From the NCBI RefSeq assembly GCF_040371945.1, contig NZ_BAABWS010000001.1, positions 1,674,001 to 1,738,000 on the forward strand: 64,000 nucleotides of DNA. The letters are read 5' to 3'. Made by a program: the position numbers and the translations under genes. The notes beneath the pieces are model-generated. The model saw nothing but the letters and a program-made list of their open reading frames with translations. It did not search any database and was not told the DNA's origin. Each line of letters starts with the position of its first letter. Within the stretch, counting starts at the first letter, position 1. Shown here one piece after another: positions 33,530 through 41,723 of this stretch. This stretch comes from Litorivita sp040371945. GTDB lineage: Bacteria; Pseudomonadota; Alphaproteobacteria; Rhodobacterales; Rhodobacteraceae.

Positions 33530-34594
33530 ATGCCCGACGCATCCATGACCGCCACCTGCCCCGCGCATGCACCGAAGGACCACCCCAAAGTGCCCAGCGC
33601 CAAAGTCGGTGTGATCATCGCCAATCTCGGCACGCCCGATGGCACCGATTATTGGTCCATGCGCCGCTACCTGAACGAATTTCTGTCGGACCAGCGGGTG
33701 ATCGATTATCCCAAATGGAAATGGCAGCCCCTGCTGCAACTGATCATCCTGACCAAACGTCCCTTCAGCTCGGGCGCGGCCTATCGGTCGATCTGGAACA
33801 CCGAGAAGGACGAAAGCCCGCTTCTGACGATCACCCGCGACCAAACCGCCGCAATCCGCAGCGACTTGGAGACGCGTTACGGCGATCAGGTCATGGTGGA
33901 TTTCGCCATGCGTTACGGCAATCCATCGACCAAATCCAAAGTGGATGAAATGGTCAAAGCCGGATGCACCAAAATCCTGTTTTTCCCGCTCTATCCGCAA
34001 TATGCGGGAGCCACGACCGCCACGGCCAACGACGAATTTTTCCGCGCCCTGATGGAACAACCGGCCCAACCCGCCGCGCGCACCGTGCCGGAATATTTCG
34101 AAAGCCCCGAATACATCGATGCCCTCGCCGCATCGGTCGAACGCGCCTATGAAGCCGCCGAGAAAAAACCGGAGCTCTTGGTCGTCTCCTACCACGGCAT
34201 GCCAAAGCGCTATTTGATGCAGGGCGACCCCTATCATTGCAAATGCCAAAAAACGACACGGCTTTTGCGCGAGCGGCTGGGTTGGGACGAGGGCCAGATC
34301 ACCACGACCTTCCAATCGGTCTTTGGTCCCGAAGAATGGCTCAAACCCTATACGGTCAAAGAGGTGGCGCGATTGGCCGAGGAAGAGGGCAAGAAAAACA
34401 TCGCCGTCATCGCCCCCGCCTTTTCCGCCGATTGCATCGAGACCCTCGAAGAGATCAACGAGGAAATCCGCGAAAGCTTTGAACATGCGGGCGGGGAAGA
34501 TTTTCTCTATATCCCTTGCCTCAACGATGATCCGGCGCATATCCGCGCACTCACCGGAATTATCGAAGAAAACCTCAAGGGCTGGCTCGCCTAA
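33530..34594 (+). CDS. hemH: Ferrochelatase
   Basis: A 354-residue ferrochelatase. The ATG at 33530 follows CAGGAGAG; an upstream ATG at 33479 lies inside the palindrome and is less likely. IIANLGTPDGTDYWSMRRYL, FPLYPQYAGAT and the metal-binding VVSYHGMPKRY are clear, as is the C-terminal FSADCIETLEEI. Reaction: insertion of iron into protoporphyrin IX, the last step of haem synthesis. It is followed by a terminator and stands alone. Confidence 0.97.
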   Translation: MPDASMTATCPAHAPKDHPKVPSAKVGVIIANLGTPDGTDYWSMRRYLNEFLSDQRVIDYPKWKWQPLLQLIILTKRPFSSGAAYRSIWNTEKDESPLLTITRDQTAAIRSDLETRYGDQVMVDFAMRYGNPSTKSKVDEMVKAGCTKILFFPLYPQYAGATTATANDEFFRALMEQPAQPAARTVPEYFESPEYIDALAASVERAYEAAEKKPELLVVSYHGMPKRYLMQGDPYHCKCQKTTRLLRERLGWDEGQITTTFQSVFGPEEWLKPYTVKEVARLAEEEGKKNIAVIAPAFSADCIETLEEINEEIRESFEHAGGEDFLYIPCLNDDPAHIRALTGIIEENLKGWLA

Positions 34595-34619
34595 GCGCAC
34601 GCCCCGCCGCAACAAACAC

Positions 34620-34658
34620 AAAAGCGCCGCGCTCCATACCCGAAGCCGGCGCTTTTTC
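34620..34658 (+). terminator. Terminator after hemH
   Basis: AAAGCGCCG (34621-34629) pairs with CGGCGCTTT (34647-34655) followed by TT; a long loop separates the arms. Confidence 0.75.
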
Positions 34659-34689
34659 TTTGGCCTCAAAAGCAGGCCCTAGATACGCA

Positions 34690-34717
34690 AAAGGCGGAGG
34701 GAAAACCCTCCGCCTTT
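34690..34717. terminator. Perfect 12-base-pair terminator after the small membrane protein
   Basis: AAAGGCGGAGGG (34690-34701) and CCCTCCGCCTTT (34706-34717) pair perfectly around AAAA. It lies downstream of the minus-strand small gene and can also back up the hemH terminator. Confidence 0.88.
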
Positions 34718-34742
34718 CTGATTTGCCCGTTAAGGCGAAATC

Positions 34743-34928
34743 TTAGTTGTTTGCAACGGCTGCTGCGACAACTGCCAGAACCAACAGCGGGATCAGGATG
34801 CCCGAAGCCGAGGAAGAAGCTGTTTCTTCAACGATGACGGGTGCTTCCATCATGGGCTCGGAAACGTTGCCGGCCGATGCGGTGGTTGCTGCGGCTGCGA
34901 AAGCGGCTGCGAGTGCGATCTTTTTCAT
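34743..34928 (-). CDS. Small exported or membrane protein, 61 residues
   Basis: ATG at 34926-34928 gives MKKIALAAAFAAAATTASAG, a standard signal peptide, then a short acidic region (VSEPMMEAPVIVEETASSSA) and a C-terminal hydrophobic helix of about 17 residues (ILIPLLVLAVVAAAV). It probably remains in the inner membrane with a short periplasmic part. The family is unnamed; similar small proteins sit beside hemH in other Rhodobacterales, as far as I recall. An upstream in-frame extension lacks signal. GAGAACAC may be a weak ribosome-binding site. Confidence 0.75.
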   Translation of the reverse strand: MKKIALAAAFAAAATTASAGNVSEPMMEAPVIVEETASSSASGILIPLLVLAVVAAAVANN

Positions 34929-35077
34929 AGTAGTGTTCTCCAGATATTCGCCTGTTTTACGGCCAAACATGGCACGGACAGGCCCCAAGACTAAACCTCG
35001 TAGCGTTTTCTAACCATCAAATTTTGGCGATTGCAAACACTAGATTAATTCAACCCTGCCAACTCGGCAGATGTTTG

Positions 35078-35695
35078 TCAAATAAGCAACACTTGCGTGC
35101 CGACCTTGGTCAGATCGAAAAGCTCGGCGATATGCTCGTTGTAGAGCCCGATGCAGCCATTCGACGAGCGACGCCCGATTTTGCGCGTGTCATGTGTGCC
35201 GTGAATGCGGTAATAGGTCCAGCTGAGATAAAGCGCGTGGGTGCCAAGCGGATTATCAGGGCCAGGGCCGATGTAGTCCGGCCACTCGGGGTTGCGCTTA
35301 AGCATTGACGGTGTCGGACGCCAGCTTGGCCCTTCAACCTTTTGCACAACAGAGGTGCGCCCGCGGCGGGTCAGATCGTCGGTCAAAGGCACGCTGGACG
35401 GGTAAAGTTTGTAGATGCTTTCGTCCTCGGACCAATAATGCAAGGCGCGCGAGGTGATATCCACCAATACCGCGCCGCCGCTCAGATCCGAAAAATAGGG
35501 CCGCCAATCAAGCGACCGGAAGCTCGAAATATTGCGGCGTACCACTTCGGTAACATCACGCTCGATCTCGACGGTGCTATCGCCGTTCACGTCGGCCGTT
35601 TGCGCGAAGGCGCGCGAGACAAGCGCAGGTGTGCCTAGAAAAGCAGCAGTTCCCGCCAAAAAGGCACGGCGGCTGGATGGTTTATTGGTGTTCAT
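35078..35695 (-). CDS. L,D-transpeptidase (YkuD domain) with Tat signal
   Basis: A 205-residue exported protein. The ATG at 35693-35695 gives MNTNKPSSRRAFLAGTAAFL, a twin-arginine signal peptide. The YkuD domain covers the second half, with IHGTHDTRKIGRRSSNGCIGL holding the catalytic His and Cys. The usual SxGCIR ends here in IGL instead, so the conserved Arg is replaced. Role: 3-3 cross-linking of peptidoglycan or anchoring of proteins to it. A second transpeptidase lies at 36457, with a CAP lipoprotein between. Confidence 0.9.
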   Translation of the reverse strand: MNTNKPSSRRAFLAGTAAFLGTPALVSRAFAQTADVNGDSTVEIERDVTEVVRRNISSFRSLDWRPYFSDLSGGAVLVDITSRALHYWSEDESIYKLYPSSVPLTDDLTRRGRTSVVQKVEGPSWRPTPSMLKRNPEWPDYIGPGPDNPLGTHALYLSWTYYRIHGTHDTRKIGRRSSNGCIGLYNEHIAELFDLTKVGTQVLLI

Positions 35696-35863
35696 TGCGA
35701 AAATCTCCGGACCGGAACGCATTCAATTGCCTCATCATATATGGCGCGAAAGCCGCAGTCGCAAATCAAACAACTGTTAACTGGCAATCTCACGCGCATG
35801 TGGGTTTGAAACGCAACGCCTCGCACGATAAGGCAGAGGGACACAAGTTTCAGGTGAGCCCTC

Positions 35864-36373
35864 ATGATCCGACTAATTGCAATTGCCCTCGTCTCTGCCT
35901 TGACCCTTTCGGCTTGCGCACCGAGCGAACCCAGCCTCGGCCCCGATGGCAAGCCCCTGCCGCGGCTTTACCGCATTCCGAAGTCCGGCGAAGCCAAGCT
36001 GCAGTATCGCATGCTCGATTCGGTCAACTCCCTGCGCAGCGCCGCCGGCGCACAGCCCGTTACGCTCGATCCGCAACTGAACGCCGCTGCCGCGACCCAT
36101 TCGCGCGATATGTCGGTGCAAAACCGCCCTTGGCATTTCGGCTCTGACGGCTCCTCGCCGATCGATCGCGTCCGCCGCGTCGGTTACACCGGCACGATGC
36201 TGGGCGAGAATATCTCAGAGACCTACGAAACCGAGGTCGAAACCCTTGGCGCTTGGATGGAAAAGCCGGACACGCGCGACGTGATTTTGGACAAACGCGC
36301 GCTGAATATGGGGTTTGCGTGGCACCAAGAGAGCAACGGCAAAATCTGGTGGACATTGATCATGGGCGATTAA
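35864..36373 (+). CDS. CAP-domain (SCP-like) lipoprotein
   Basis: A 169-residue protein. The signal peptide ends in a lipobox, LSAC, at residues 14-17, so it is a lipoprotein. The CAP domain has MLDSVNSLRSAAGAQPVTLD, ATHSRDM and LGENISE, with the usual His and Glu cluster. Bacterial CAP proteins are envelope proteins of mostly unknown function. Start ATG follows CAGGTGAG. It is flanked by two L,D-transpeptidases on the opposite strand, which supports a cell-wall context. Confidence 0.88.
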   Translation: MIRLIAIALVSALTLSACAPSEPSLGPDGKPLPRLYRIPKSGEAKLQYRMLDSVNSLRSAAGAQPVTLDPQLNAAAATHSRDMSVQNRPWHFGSDGSSPIDRVRRVGYTGTMLGENISETYETEVETLGAWMEKPDTRDVILDKRALNMGFAWHQESNGKIWWTLIMGD

Positions 36374-36410
36374 GCCCTCCTTCGTCAGCACTGACATTGC
36401 AAAACGCAGA

Positions 36411-36437
36411 CGGCCGCCCCAAACAGGCGGCCGCTTT
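36411..36437. terminator. Terminator between the CAP gene and an L,D-transpeptidase gene
   Basis: CGGCCGCC (36411-36418) pairs with GGCGGCCG (36426-36433) followed by CTTT. It separates two convergent genes. Confidence 0.75.
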
Positions 36438-36456
36438 CGCAACATGATCTGGTGCA

Positions 36457-36960
36457 TCAAGGGTGGATGTAGATCGGCGTTCCGTCCCGCACCATTGCGA
36501 AAATCTGTTCGATCTCGCGATTGCGCACGGAAATACACCCTGCCGTCCAATCGCGTTGCGGCAATTTCTTACCCTTGGCGCGGTTCGGTTGCCCATGGAT
36601 GAAAATATCACCGCCCGGCTCAACGCCCATTTCTTTGGCCTTCGCCACATCCGCCGCATTGGGATAGCTGATCCCGACCGACAAGTGGAATTTGCTGTTG
36701 GGATTGCGCCGGTCGATCACATAGGCCCCCTCCGGCGTGCGCCCGTCGCCCTCTTGGGATTTATGACCCTGCGGCGCGAAACCCAAACCGATGTCATATT
36801 TCTTGAGCGCCCTGCCATGGTGCATCAAATACATCGTTCGGTTCTCTTTATAGACCAGAACCTGCGTCACCTCGGGGCCATTATAGCCCCGCGAGCCGCC
36901 GCAGGACGCCAGCCCGAAAAACACCGCCAAGAGAAGGAATGCCCGAAAAATCACCATCAT
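36457..36960 (-). CDS. L,D-transpeptidase lipoprotein (YkuD/ErfK type)
   Basis: A 167-residue protein. MMVIFRAFLLLAVFFGLASC is a lipoprotein signal with the lipobox Cys at residue 20. The YkuD domain runs to the end, with FIHGQPN and DWTAGCISVRNREIEQIF carrying the catalytic His and Cys. The start ATG at 36958-36960 is chosen because it gives the shortest normal signal; an in-frame extension to 37041 is possible but not typical. It probably works at the peptidoglycan from the outer face of the inner membrane or the outer membrane. Confidence 0.87.
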   Translation of the reverse strand: MMVIFRAFLLLAVFFGLASCGGSRGYNGPEVTQVLVYKENRTMYLMHHGRALKKYDIGLGFAPQGHKSQEGDGRTPEGAYVIDRRNPNSKFHLSVGISYPNAADVAKAKEMGVEPGGDIFIHGQPNRAKGKKLPQRDWTAGCISVRNREIEQIFAMVRDGTPIYIHP

Positions 36961-37076
36961 ATTTTGCCCGATCGCACCGATAAGAAACTTTGCTCTTTTC
37001 TCACGCTCATACCAAACCCTGCCCTCTTGGCAAAGCGTCAAGACATATCGAAACTAATGCGCCCGTCCGAGCCGTG

Positions 37077-38294
37077 TCAGCCTCGGCAAAAAGCCGCCAC
37101 AAGCTCCACATGCGCCGACCAACGGAACTGATCGACCACCTGCACCCACTCCATTCGGTATCCCGCATCGACCAATGCCTTGGCATCGCGCGCGAAACTC
37201 ACGGGATTACAGGACACAAAGGCGATACGTGCGACCTGTGATCGGCAAAGCTCGGCCACCTGCGCCTCGGCCCCCGCGCGCGGCGGGTCGATCACTGCCG
37301 CATCAAAACGCTTGAGCTCGTCCGGCATCAAGGGACGGCGGAACAGATCGCGCGCCTCATGGCTGACCTTTTTCAACGCAGGCGCCTCGCGCCACCCGCG
37401 ATCAAGCGCGGCAAGCATCTGGGCCTCGCCCTCGACCGCGTGCACCTCTGCTTTTTCCGCAATCGGCAGCGCGAAGGTTCCGCATCCGGCAAACAGATCA
37501 ACCACCTGCGCGGCGCCGCCCACAATCTCGCGCACCGCCGCCAGAAGCGCCGCCTCGCCCGCGTCTGTCGCCTGCAAAAACGCACCCGCAGGGGGCACCA
37601 CATGCGCGCGGCCGAACTGCTGTCGCGGCGGCTCGCGCATGGCAATCACCTCACCGTCCCACGTCAGCCGCGCCAAAGAGAACTCTTCTGCGATTGCCGG
37701 CAATCCGATGCGCAAATCGTTATCGAGCGGCTTGCCGCCGGTGACCGCCACATCCGCCCCATCCATCGAGCGCGTGACCATCACCGTCAATTCGCCCTTG
37801 CGCGAGCCGCCCAAGACCGCCAAAGCCTCCGCCGCTGGCCGCGCGGCCATCACGTCAGGGTGCAATAGCTGGCAATCGGGGATTTCAATGACGAGGCCGG
37901 AGGCGCGCGCGTGAAATCCGGCCATCGCGCCTTTCTTGGTCCGCTTGACCGAGAATCCGGCACGGCGGCGGCTTTGCGGCGGCGAGGTCTGGATCGGGCG
38001 AAACGCAGCCTCAAGCCCCTGCGCCTCCAGCGCGCGGCGCACCACATCGATCTTCCACTGGGCGACAAATTCGTCGCTCGCGTGCTGCAACTGGCACCCG
38101 CCGCAGGTTTTGAAATGGCGGCACGGCGCGGCGACGCGGTCGGCAGAAGGCGTAACAATGCGCACATCGGTGAGCCGCGTGCCGTCGGCGGTGCCGGTCA
38201 CAACCTCACCAGGCAAGGTCAGCGGGGCAAACAGCGGGCCAGCAGCAATACCGTCACCCTGATGGCCCAATCTTTGGATTTTATATTCGCTCAT
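37077..38294 (-). CDS. 23S rRNA uracil-5-methyltransferase-like (RumA/RlmD family)
   Basis: A 405-residue class I RNA methyltransferase of the TrmA/RlmD group. Iron-sulfur ligands are in CRHFKTCGGCQLQH (Cys58, 64, 67) with a fourth in IPDCQLL. The SAM motif is VVDLFAGCGTFALPIAE near residue 275; the catalytic nucleophile is in FVSCNPVSFARD. Which uridine is modified cannot be decided from sequence. The N-terminal TRAM-like portion is short. It lies 38 bases downstream of the CCA enzyme gene on the same strand. Confidence 0.9.
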   Translation of the reverse strand: MSEYKIQRLGHQGDGIAAGPLFAPLTLPGEVVTGTADGTRLTDVRIVTPSADRVAAPCRHFKTCGGCQLQHASDEFVAQWKIDVVRRALEAQGLEAAFRPIQTSPPQSRRRAGFSVKRTKKGAMAGFHARASGLVIEIPDCQLLHPDVMAARPAAEALAVLGGSRKGELTVMVTRSMDGADVAVTGGKPLDNDLRIGLPAIAEEFSLARLTWDGEVIAMREPPRQQFGRAHVVPPAGAFLQATDAGEAALLAAVREIVGGAAQVVDLFAGCGTFALPIAEKAEVHAVEGEAQMLAALDRGWREAPALKKVSHEARDLFRRPLMPDELKRFDAAVIDPPRAGAEAQVAELCRSQVARIAFVSCNPVSFARDAKALVDAGYRMEWVQVVDQFRWSAHVELVAAFCRG

Positions 38295-38332
38295 ATCGCC
38301 GCAATAGCGCGCAATCGGACGCCGCGAAAGCC

Positions 38333-39505
38333 CTAAGCCGAAAGCAGCGCCTCGCGCGCGAGCGAAAAATCCGACGCGATCCAGCGGGCCTCAAGCTCGG
38401 CAATCTTTGCCCCCAAGGCCGCGCCCTCATAGGCAGGCATCAGGTCTTGGGCCTTCACGGGGAATTGCGCCGCCGCGCCCTGTTCGGCCTCAGGCAGCGC
38501 CGCCGCATCAATCGGCGCCTCGAACAAGGCTGCGCGCAGCAAAAGAACGTCGCGCGCGCCCTCATAACCCATTCGATATCCCAACTCGCCCGCGCCGGTC
38601 ATTGCGCCAATCGCCTCGCGCAGCCGCACCAGTTGCGCCGCCTCTTTGCGGCTCAACCGCAGCGCCGTCTCCGGCGCACCGCCCAAACAGGCCAGCCGCC
38701 GCATCGCATCCGGCTTTGCGCCGATGCTTCGCTCCAGATGCACCAAAGGGGCCAAACTGCGGTCATCGCCGCCCTCTATCACGCGCGCCAAAACACCACT
38801 TGCGCGCATCGCCGCCACGCTCGGCGCAGGGTCGAGCGCAGCCAAAAGCTTGCGCAATTCGGAGGTCACGCGTTCCGCCGACAGTCCCGACAACCCATCG
38901 AGATGCACAGCAATGGCCGCCAAGGCGTCGGCGTCCATCCCGCCCTGCGGGTCACCATACCAAGCATGAAAGCGGAAGAACCGCAAAATCCGCAGGTAAT
39001 CTTCCTCGATCCGCGCGCTCGGATCATCAATGAACCGCACCCGCCGCGCCATCAGGTCATCCATCCCGCCCAGCGGATCAATCACCACTCCGCGCGCGTC
39101 GCAATACAGCGCGTTCATCGTGAAATCACGGCGACGCGCATCCTCTTCCACCCCATCGGCAAAGGCCACGACCGCATGGCGCCCATTGGTTTCAACGTCG
39201 CGCCGGAAGGTGGTGATCTCATGCGCAATGCCGCCGTTCACAACCGTGATCGTGCCATGATCGATCCCCGTTGGCACGGCGCGAAACCCCGCCGCCTCAG
39301 CCAGACCCACAACACGTTCGGGACGCGCATCGGTGGAGATATCAATGTCTGACACTGGCGCGCCGATCAGCGCATTTCGCACGCAGCCTCCGACAAAAAG
39401 CGCCTGATGACCCGCCTCTTCGAGCATATGGCAGACGGCCTGCGTTGGCGGCGCGCTCAGCCAACCCCCCTTCACGTGAAGGCTTTGCGGCGCGGCGCTG
39501 CTCAT
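38333..39505 (-). CDS. CCA tRNA nucleotidyltransferase
   Basis: A 390-residue class II nucleotidyltransferase. The ATG at 39503-39505 overlaps the upstream Nudix gene stop. The active site reads FVGGCVRNALIGAPVSDIDI, followed by RRDFTMNALY and EDYLRILRFFRFHA, the RNA-binding/NTP-recognition segments. Expected role: adding or repairing the CCA end of tRNAs. The shorter alphaproteobacterial version without an HD domain is usual. Confidence 0.94.
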   Translation of the reverse strand: MSSAAPQSLHVKGGWLSAPPTQAVCHMLEEAGHQALFVGGCVRNALIGAPVSDIDISTDARPERVVGLAEAAGFRAVPTGIDHGTITVVNGGIAHEITTFRRDVETNGRHAVVAFADGVEEDARRRDFTMNALYCDARGVVIDPLGGMDDLMARRVRFIDDPSARIEEDYLRILRFFRFHAWYGDPQGGMDADALAAIAVHLDGLSGLSAERVTSELRKLLAALDPAPSVAAMRASGVLARVIEGGDDRSLAPLVHLERSIGAKPDAMRRLACLGGAPETALRLSRKEAAQLVRLREAIGAMTGAGELGYRMGYEGARDVLLLRAALFEAPIDAAALPEAEQGAAAQFPVKAQDLMPAYEGAALGAKIAELEARWIASDFSLAREALLSA

Positions 39506-40116
39506 ACGTCCATCCGGTCCGCAAGGCCGCGCAACACCCGCGCGGTGGCGCCCCAAATATAGTAGGGGCCATAGGGAACGGTGTAATAGGTCCGCTCCAC
39601 CCCGCGCCAACGGCGCGATTGCGCGATATACTGCGCCGGATCGGCGACATGGGCGAGGGGCACTTCGAAGACCTCATCAACCTCACCTGCCTCCGGTTTG
39701 GGGGCAAAATCGGCTCTAACACGGCCCAAAACGGGCGTCATTTCAAAGCCCGTGACCGTTTCATGCGACGGCAGAACGCCCAACACCTCGACGTTATCGC
39801 GCTGCAACCCGATCTCTTCTTCGGCTTCGCGCAGCGCGGCAGCAATCACATCCGCGTCGCTGTCTTCTTGCTTGCCGCCTGGAAAGGCAATCTGTCCGGG
39901 GTGGTGTTTGAGGTGCGAAGCGCGTTTGGTCAAAATCAGATGCAGCGCGCCGCGACGCTCGATCAACGGCACCAACACGCCCGCTGCGCGCAGGCTGCGC
40001 CCCGTCATGCGAAGCGCGGGGTTCAGATCGAAATCAGAGGAGGCCTCGGTCGGCACATCAAGCGCGGCCAGAACCGGCGCGAAAAGCGCAGGTATATCCC
40101 CTGCGCGGTCTTTCAC
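39502..40116 (-). CDS. CoA pyrophosphatase-type Nudix hydrolase (NudL-like)
   Basis: A 204-residue Nudix protein. The CoA-specific lead-in LTKRASHLKHHPGQIAFPGG precedes a Nudix box KQEDSDADVIAAALREAEEE that has Asp in place of the usual first Glu, as in NudL. Family role: hydrolysis of CoA and its oxidised forms. It is in a three-gene run with four-base overlaps on both sides: hslO-nudL-cca. Confidence 0.9.
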   Translation of the reverse strand: MKDRAGDIPALFAPVLAALDVPTEASSDFDLNPALRMTGRSLRAAGVLVPLIERRGALHLILTKRASHLKHHPGQIAFPGGKQEDSDADVIAAALREAEEEIGLQRDNVEVLGVLPSHETVTGFEMTPVLGRVRADFAPKPEAGEVDEVFEVPLAHVADPAQYIAQSRRWRGVERTYYTVPYGPYYIWGATARVLRGLADRMDV

Positions 40117-41114
40117 GATGCGTCATCCTGCGCTGGTGTCTCGGCGTCAAACCCGACCGACAGAGGGTCAAGATCATAATGCGCCGAGCAAAACTGGCAA
40201 TCTGCCGTCACGCGCCCCTCGGGTGTTGTCATCTTCTCGATGTCGCGCGCCGAGTAGATCGACAGGCTTTGGCGCACCCTCTCTTCGGAGCAGGTGCAGC
40301 CAAAGCGCACCGATTGCGCATCAAACACCCGCGGGCCTTCCTCGTGGAACAGCCGCACCAGCAGATCGGTCGGTGGCACGCTCGGCCCGATCAATTCAAG
40401 GTCCTCAACCGTATCGAGCAAGATATTGGCACGGTTCCAGTTTTCTTCGGCGTTGCCTTCGACCAAATCGGCAGGGCGCAGCAAGCCGCCCTCGCCCGTC
40501 CCTTCACCCGAAGCCGCAAAGGGCGACGCTTTGGGCATATGTTGCAACATCACCCCGCCCGCGCGCCAATGCTCTTCTCCGCCGCGCTCGGTCGATTTGC
40601 CAAAGGACAGCGAAAAGCGGGTCGGCAATTGCTCGGATTGAGCAAAATAAGCCTCGGCGCAGGAGGCCAGAGATCCGCCGTCAAGCGGCGTAATCCCTTG
40701 ATAGGGCTGCATCCCCTCACCCTGATCGATTAGAATGGCGAAATATCCTTCGCCCAGCTGCGCAAAAGGCGCCTCTTCGGTCAGACGCTCGGCGTCATAG
40801 CTGGCATAGGCGCGGATGCGCGCGGCGCGGCCATCCTCGGAGGGGCCGTAGTAATCTGTCGCAATCATGCGCACAGCGCCCTTGGTCTGCACCTGCAACG
40901 ACAGTTTCCAGCGCAGCTTGATCGCTTGCCCGATCAATGCGGTCAACAGCGCCATTTCGGCGACCAAAGCTTCGACTTGCGCCGGATAGTCATGCTGCTT
41001 GAGGATGCCATCAAGCACCCCGTCCAGCCGCGCCACACGTCCGCGCACATCTGCATTGTCGAGCTGAAACGGCAATACCGTGTCGTCCCAAGCGAGTTTC
41101 GTTCCAAGTGTCAT
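40113..41114 (-). CDS. hslO: Redox-regulated chaperone Hsp33
   Basis: A 333-residue Hsp33. The ATG at 41112-41114 gives MTLGTKLAWDDTVLPFQL; the longer frame upstream is not typical. The C-terminal redox switch has FGCTCSEE and DCQFCSAHY, the CxC and CxxC pairs that bind zinc in the reduced state. Role: holding chaperone activated by oxidative stress. First gene of the hslO-nudL-cca group. It is somewhat longer than the E. coli protein. Confidence 0.94.
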   Translation of the reverse strand: MTLGTKLAWDDTVLPFQLDNADVRGRVARLDGVLDGILKQHDYPAQVEALVAEMALLTALIGQAIKLRWKLSLQVQTKGAVRMIATDYYGPSEDGRAARIRAYASYDAERLTEEAPFAQLGEGYFAILIDQGEGMQPYQGITPLDGGSLASCAEAYFAQSEQLPTRFSLSFGKSTERGGEEHWRAGGVMLQHMPKASPFAASGEGTGEGGLLRPADLVEGNAEENWNRANILLDTVEDLELIGPSVPPTDLLVRLFHEEGPRVFDAQSVRFGCTCSEERVRQSLSIYSARDIEKMTTPEGRVTADCQFCSAHYDLDPLSVGFDAETPAQDDAS

Positions 41115-41232
41115 AGGGTTCCCTTCAAGGCCTTGGCTTGGCATACCGCGACTATATAGTCACGGCAAGGCGCGGTCCAAGGGCGCGCGGCGGCAGATGC
41201 GCCGGAAATGCGGTTAACAGCAGGATACCATC

Positions 41233-41670
41233 ATGATCAGACGCTTTGGCTCGGCCCCCGAAACCGGTCGCAAATACATCCACCGCCCTGGCGTTTATGC
41301 TGTGCTTGCTCAGGGGGACGAGCTTCTTTTGACTTATCAATCCAAACCCTTCCCCGATCTGCAATTGCCTGGCGGCGGGATTGATGCGGGCGAGCATCCG
41401 TTGCAGGCCCTGCATCGCGAGGTATTGGAGGAAACAGGATATACCATCGACCGGCCCAAGCGCCTTGGGGCCTTCCGCCGCTATACGTTCATGCCCGAAT
41501 ACGACATCTGGGCCGAGAAGCTTTGCACGGTCTATCTTGCCCGTCCCGTGCGGCAAATTCACGAACCGACCGAGCCGGACCATATGGCGCTTTGGATGCC
41601 TGCATCCTTGGCCGCTGCAGAGCTTGGCAATGCGGGCGATCGGCATTTTGTGGCATCTTTGCTGAACTGA
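41233..41670 (+). CDS. Nudix hydrolase
   Basis: A 145-residue Nudix protein with the box from GGGIDAGEHPLQALHREV into LEETGY at about residues 46-69, fitting G-x5-E-x7-RE-x2-EE-x-G apart from conservative changes. AGGAT precedes the ATG. The substrate is unknown. It is divergent from hslO and converges on the response-regulator phosphatase. A hairpin GAGGCGC/GCGCCTC at 41695-41714 lies between the convergent ends but has no T-run. Confidence 0.85.
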   Translation: MIRRFGSAPETGRKYIHRPGVYAVLAQGDELLLTYQSKPFPDLQLPGGGIDAGEHPLQALHREVLEETGYTIDRPKRLGAFRRYTFMPEYDIWAEKLCTVYLARPVRQIHEPTEPDHMALWMPASLAAAELGNAGDRHFVASLLN

Positions 41671-41723
41671 CCCGCGCGGCAGGCGCTGTGCAAAGAGGCG
41701 CCGGGCAGCGCCTCTCGGACCGC

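Noticed and set aside
41695..41714. Hairpin GAGGCGC/GCGCCTC between the Nudix gene and the REC-phosphatase
   Set aside because: No T-run on either strand; it may be a weak terminator but cannot be called.
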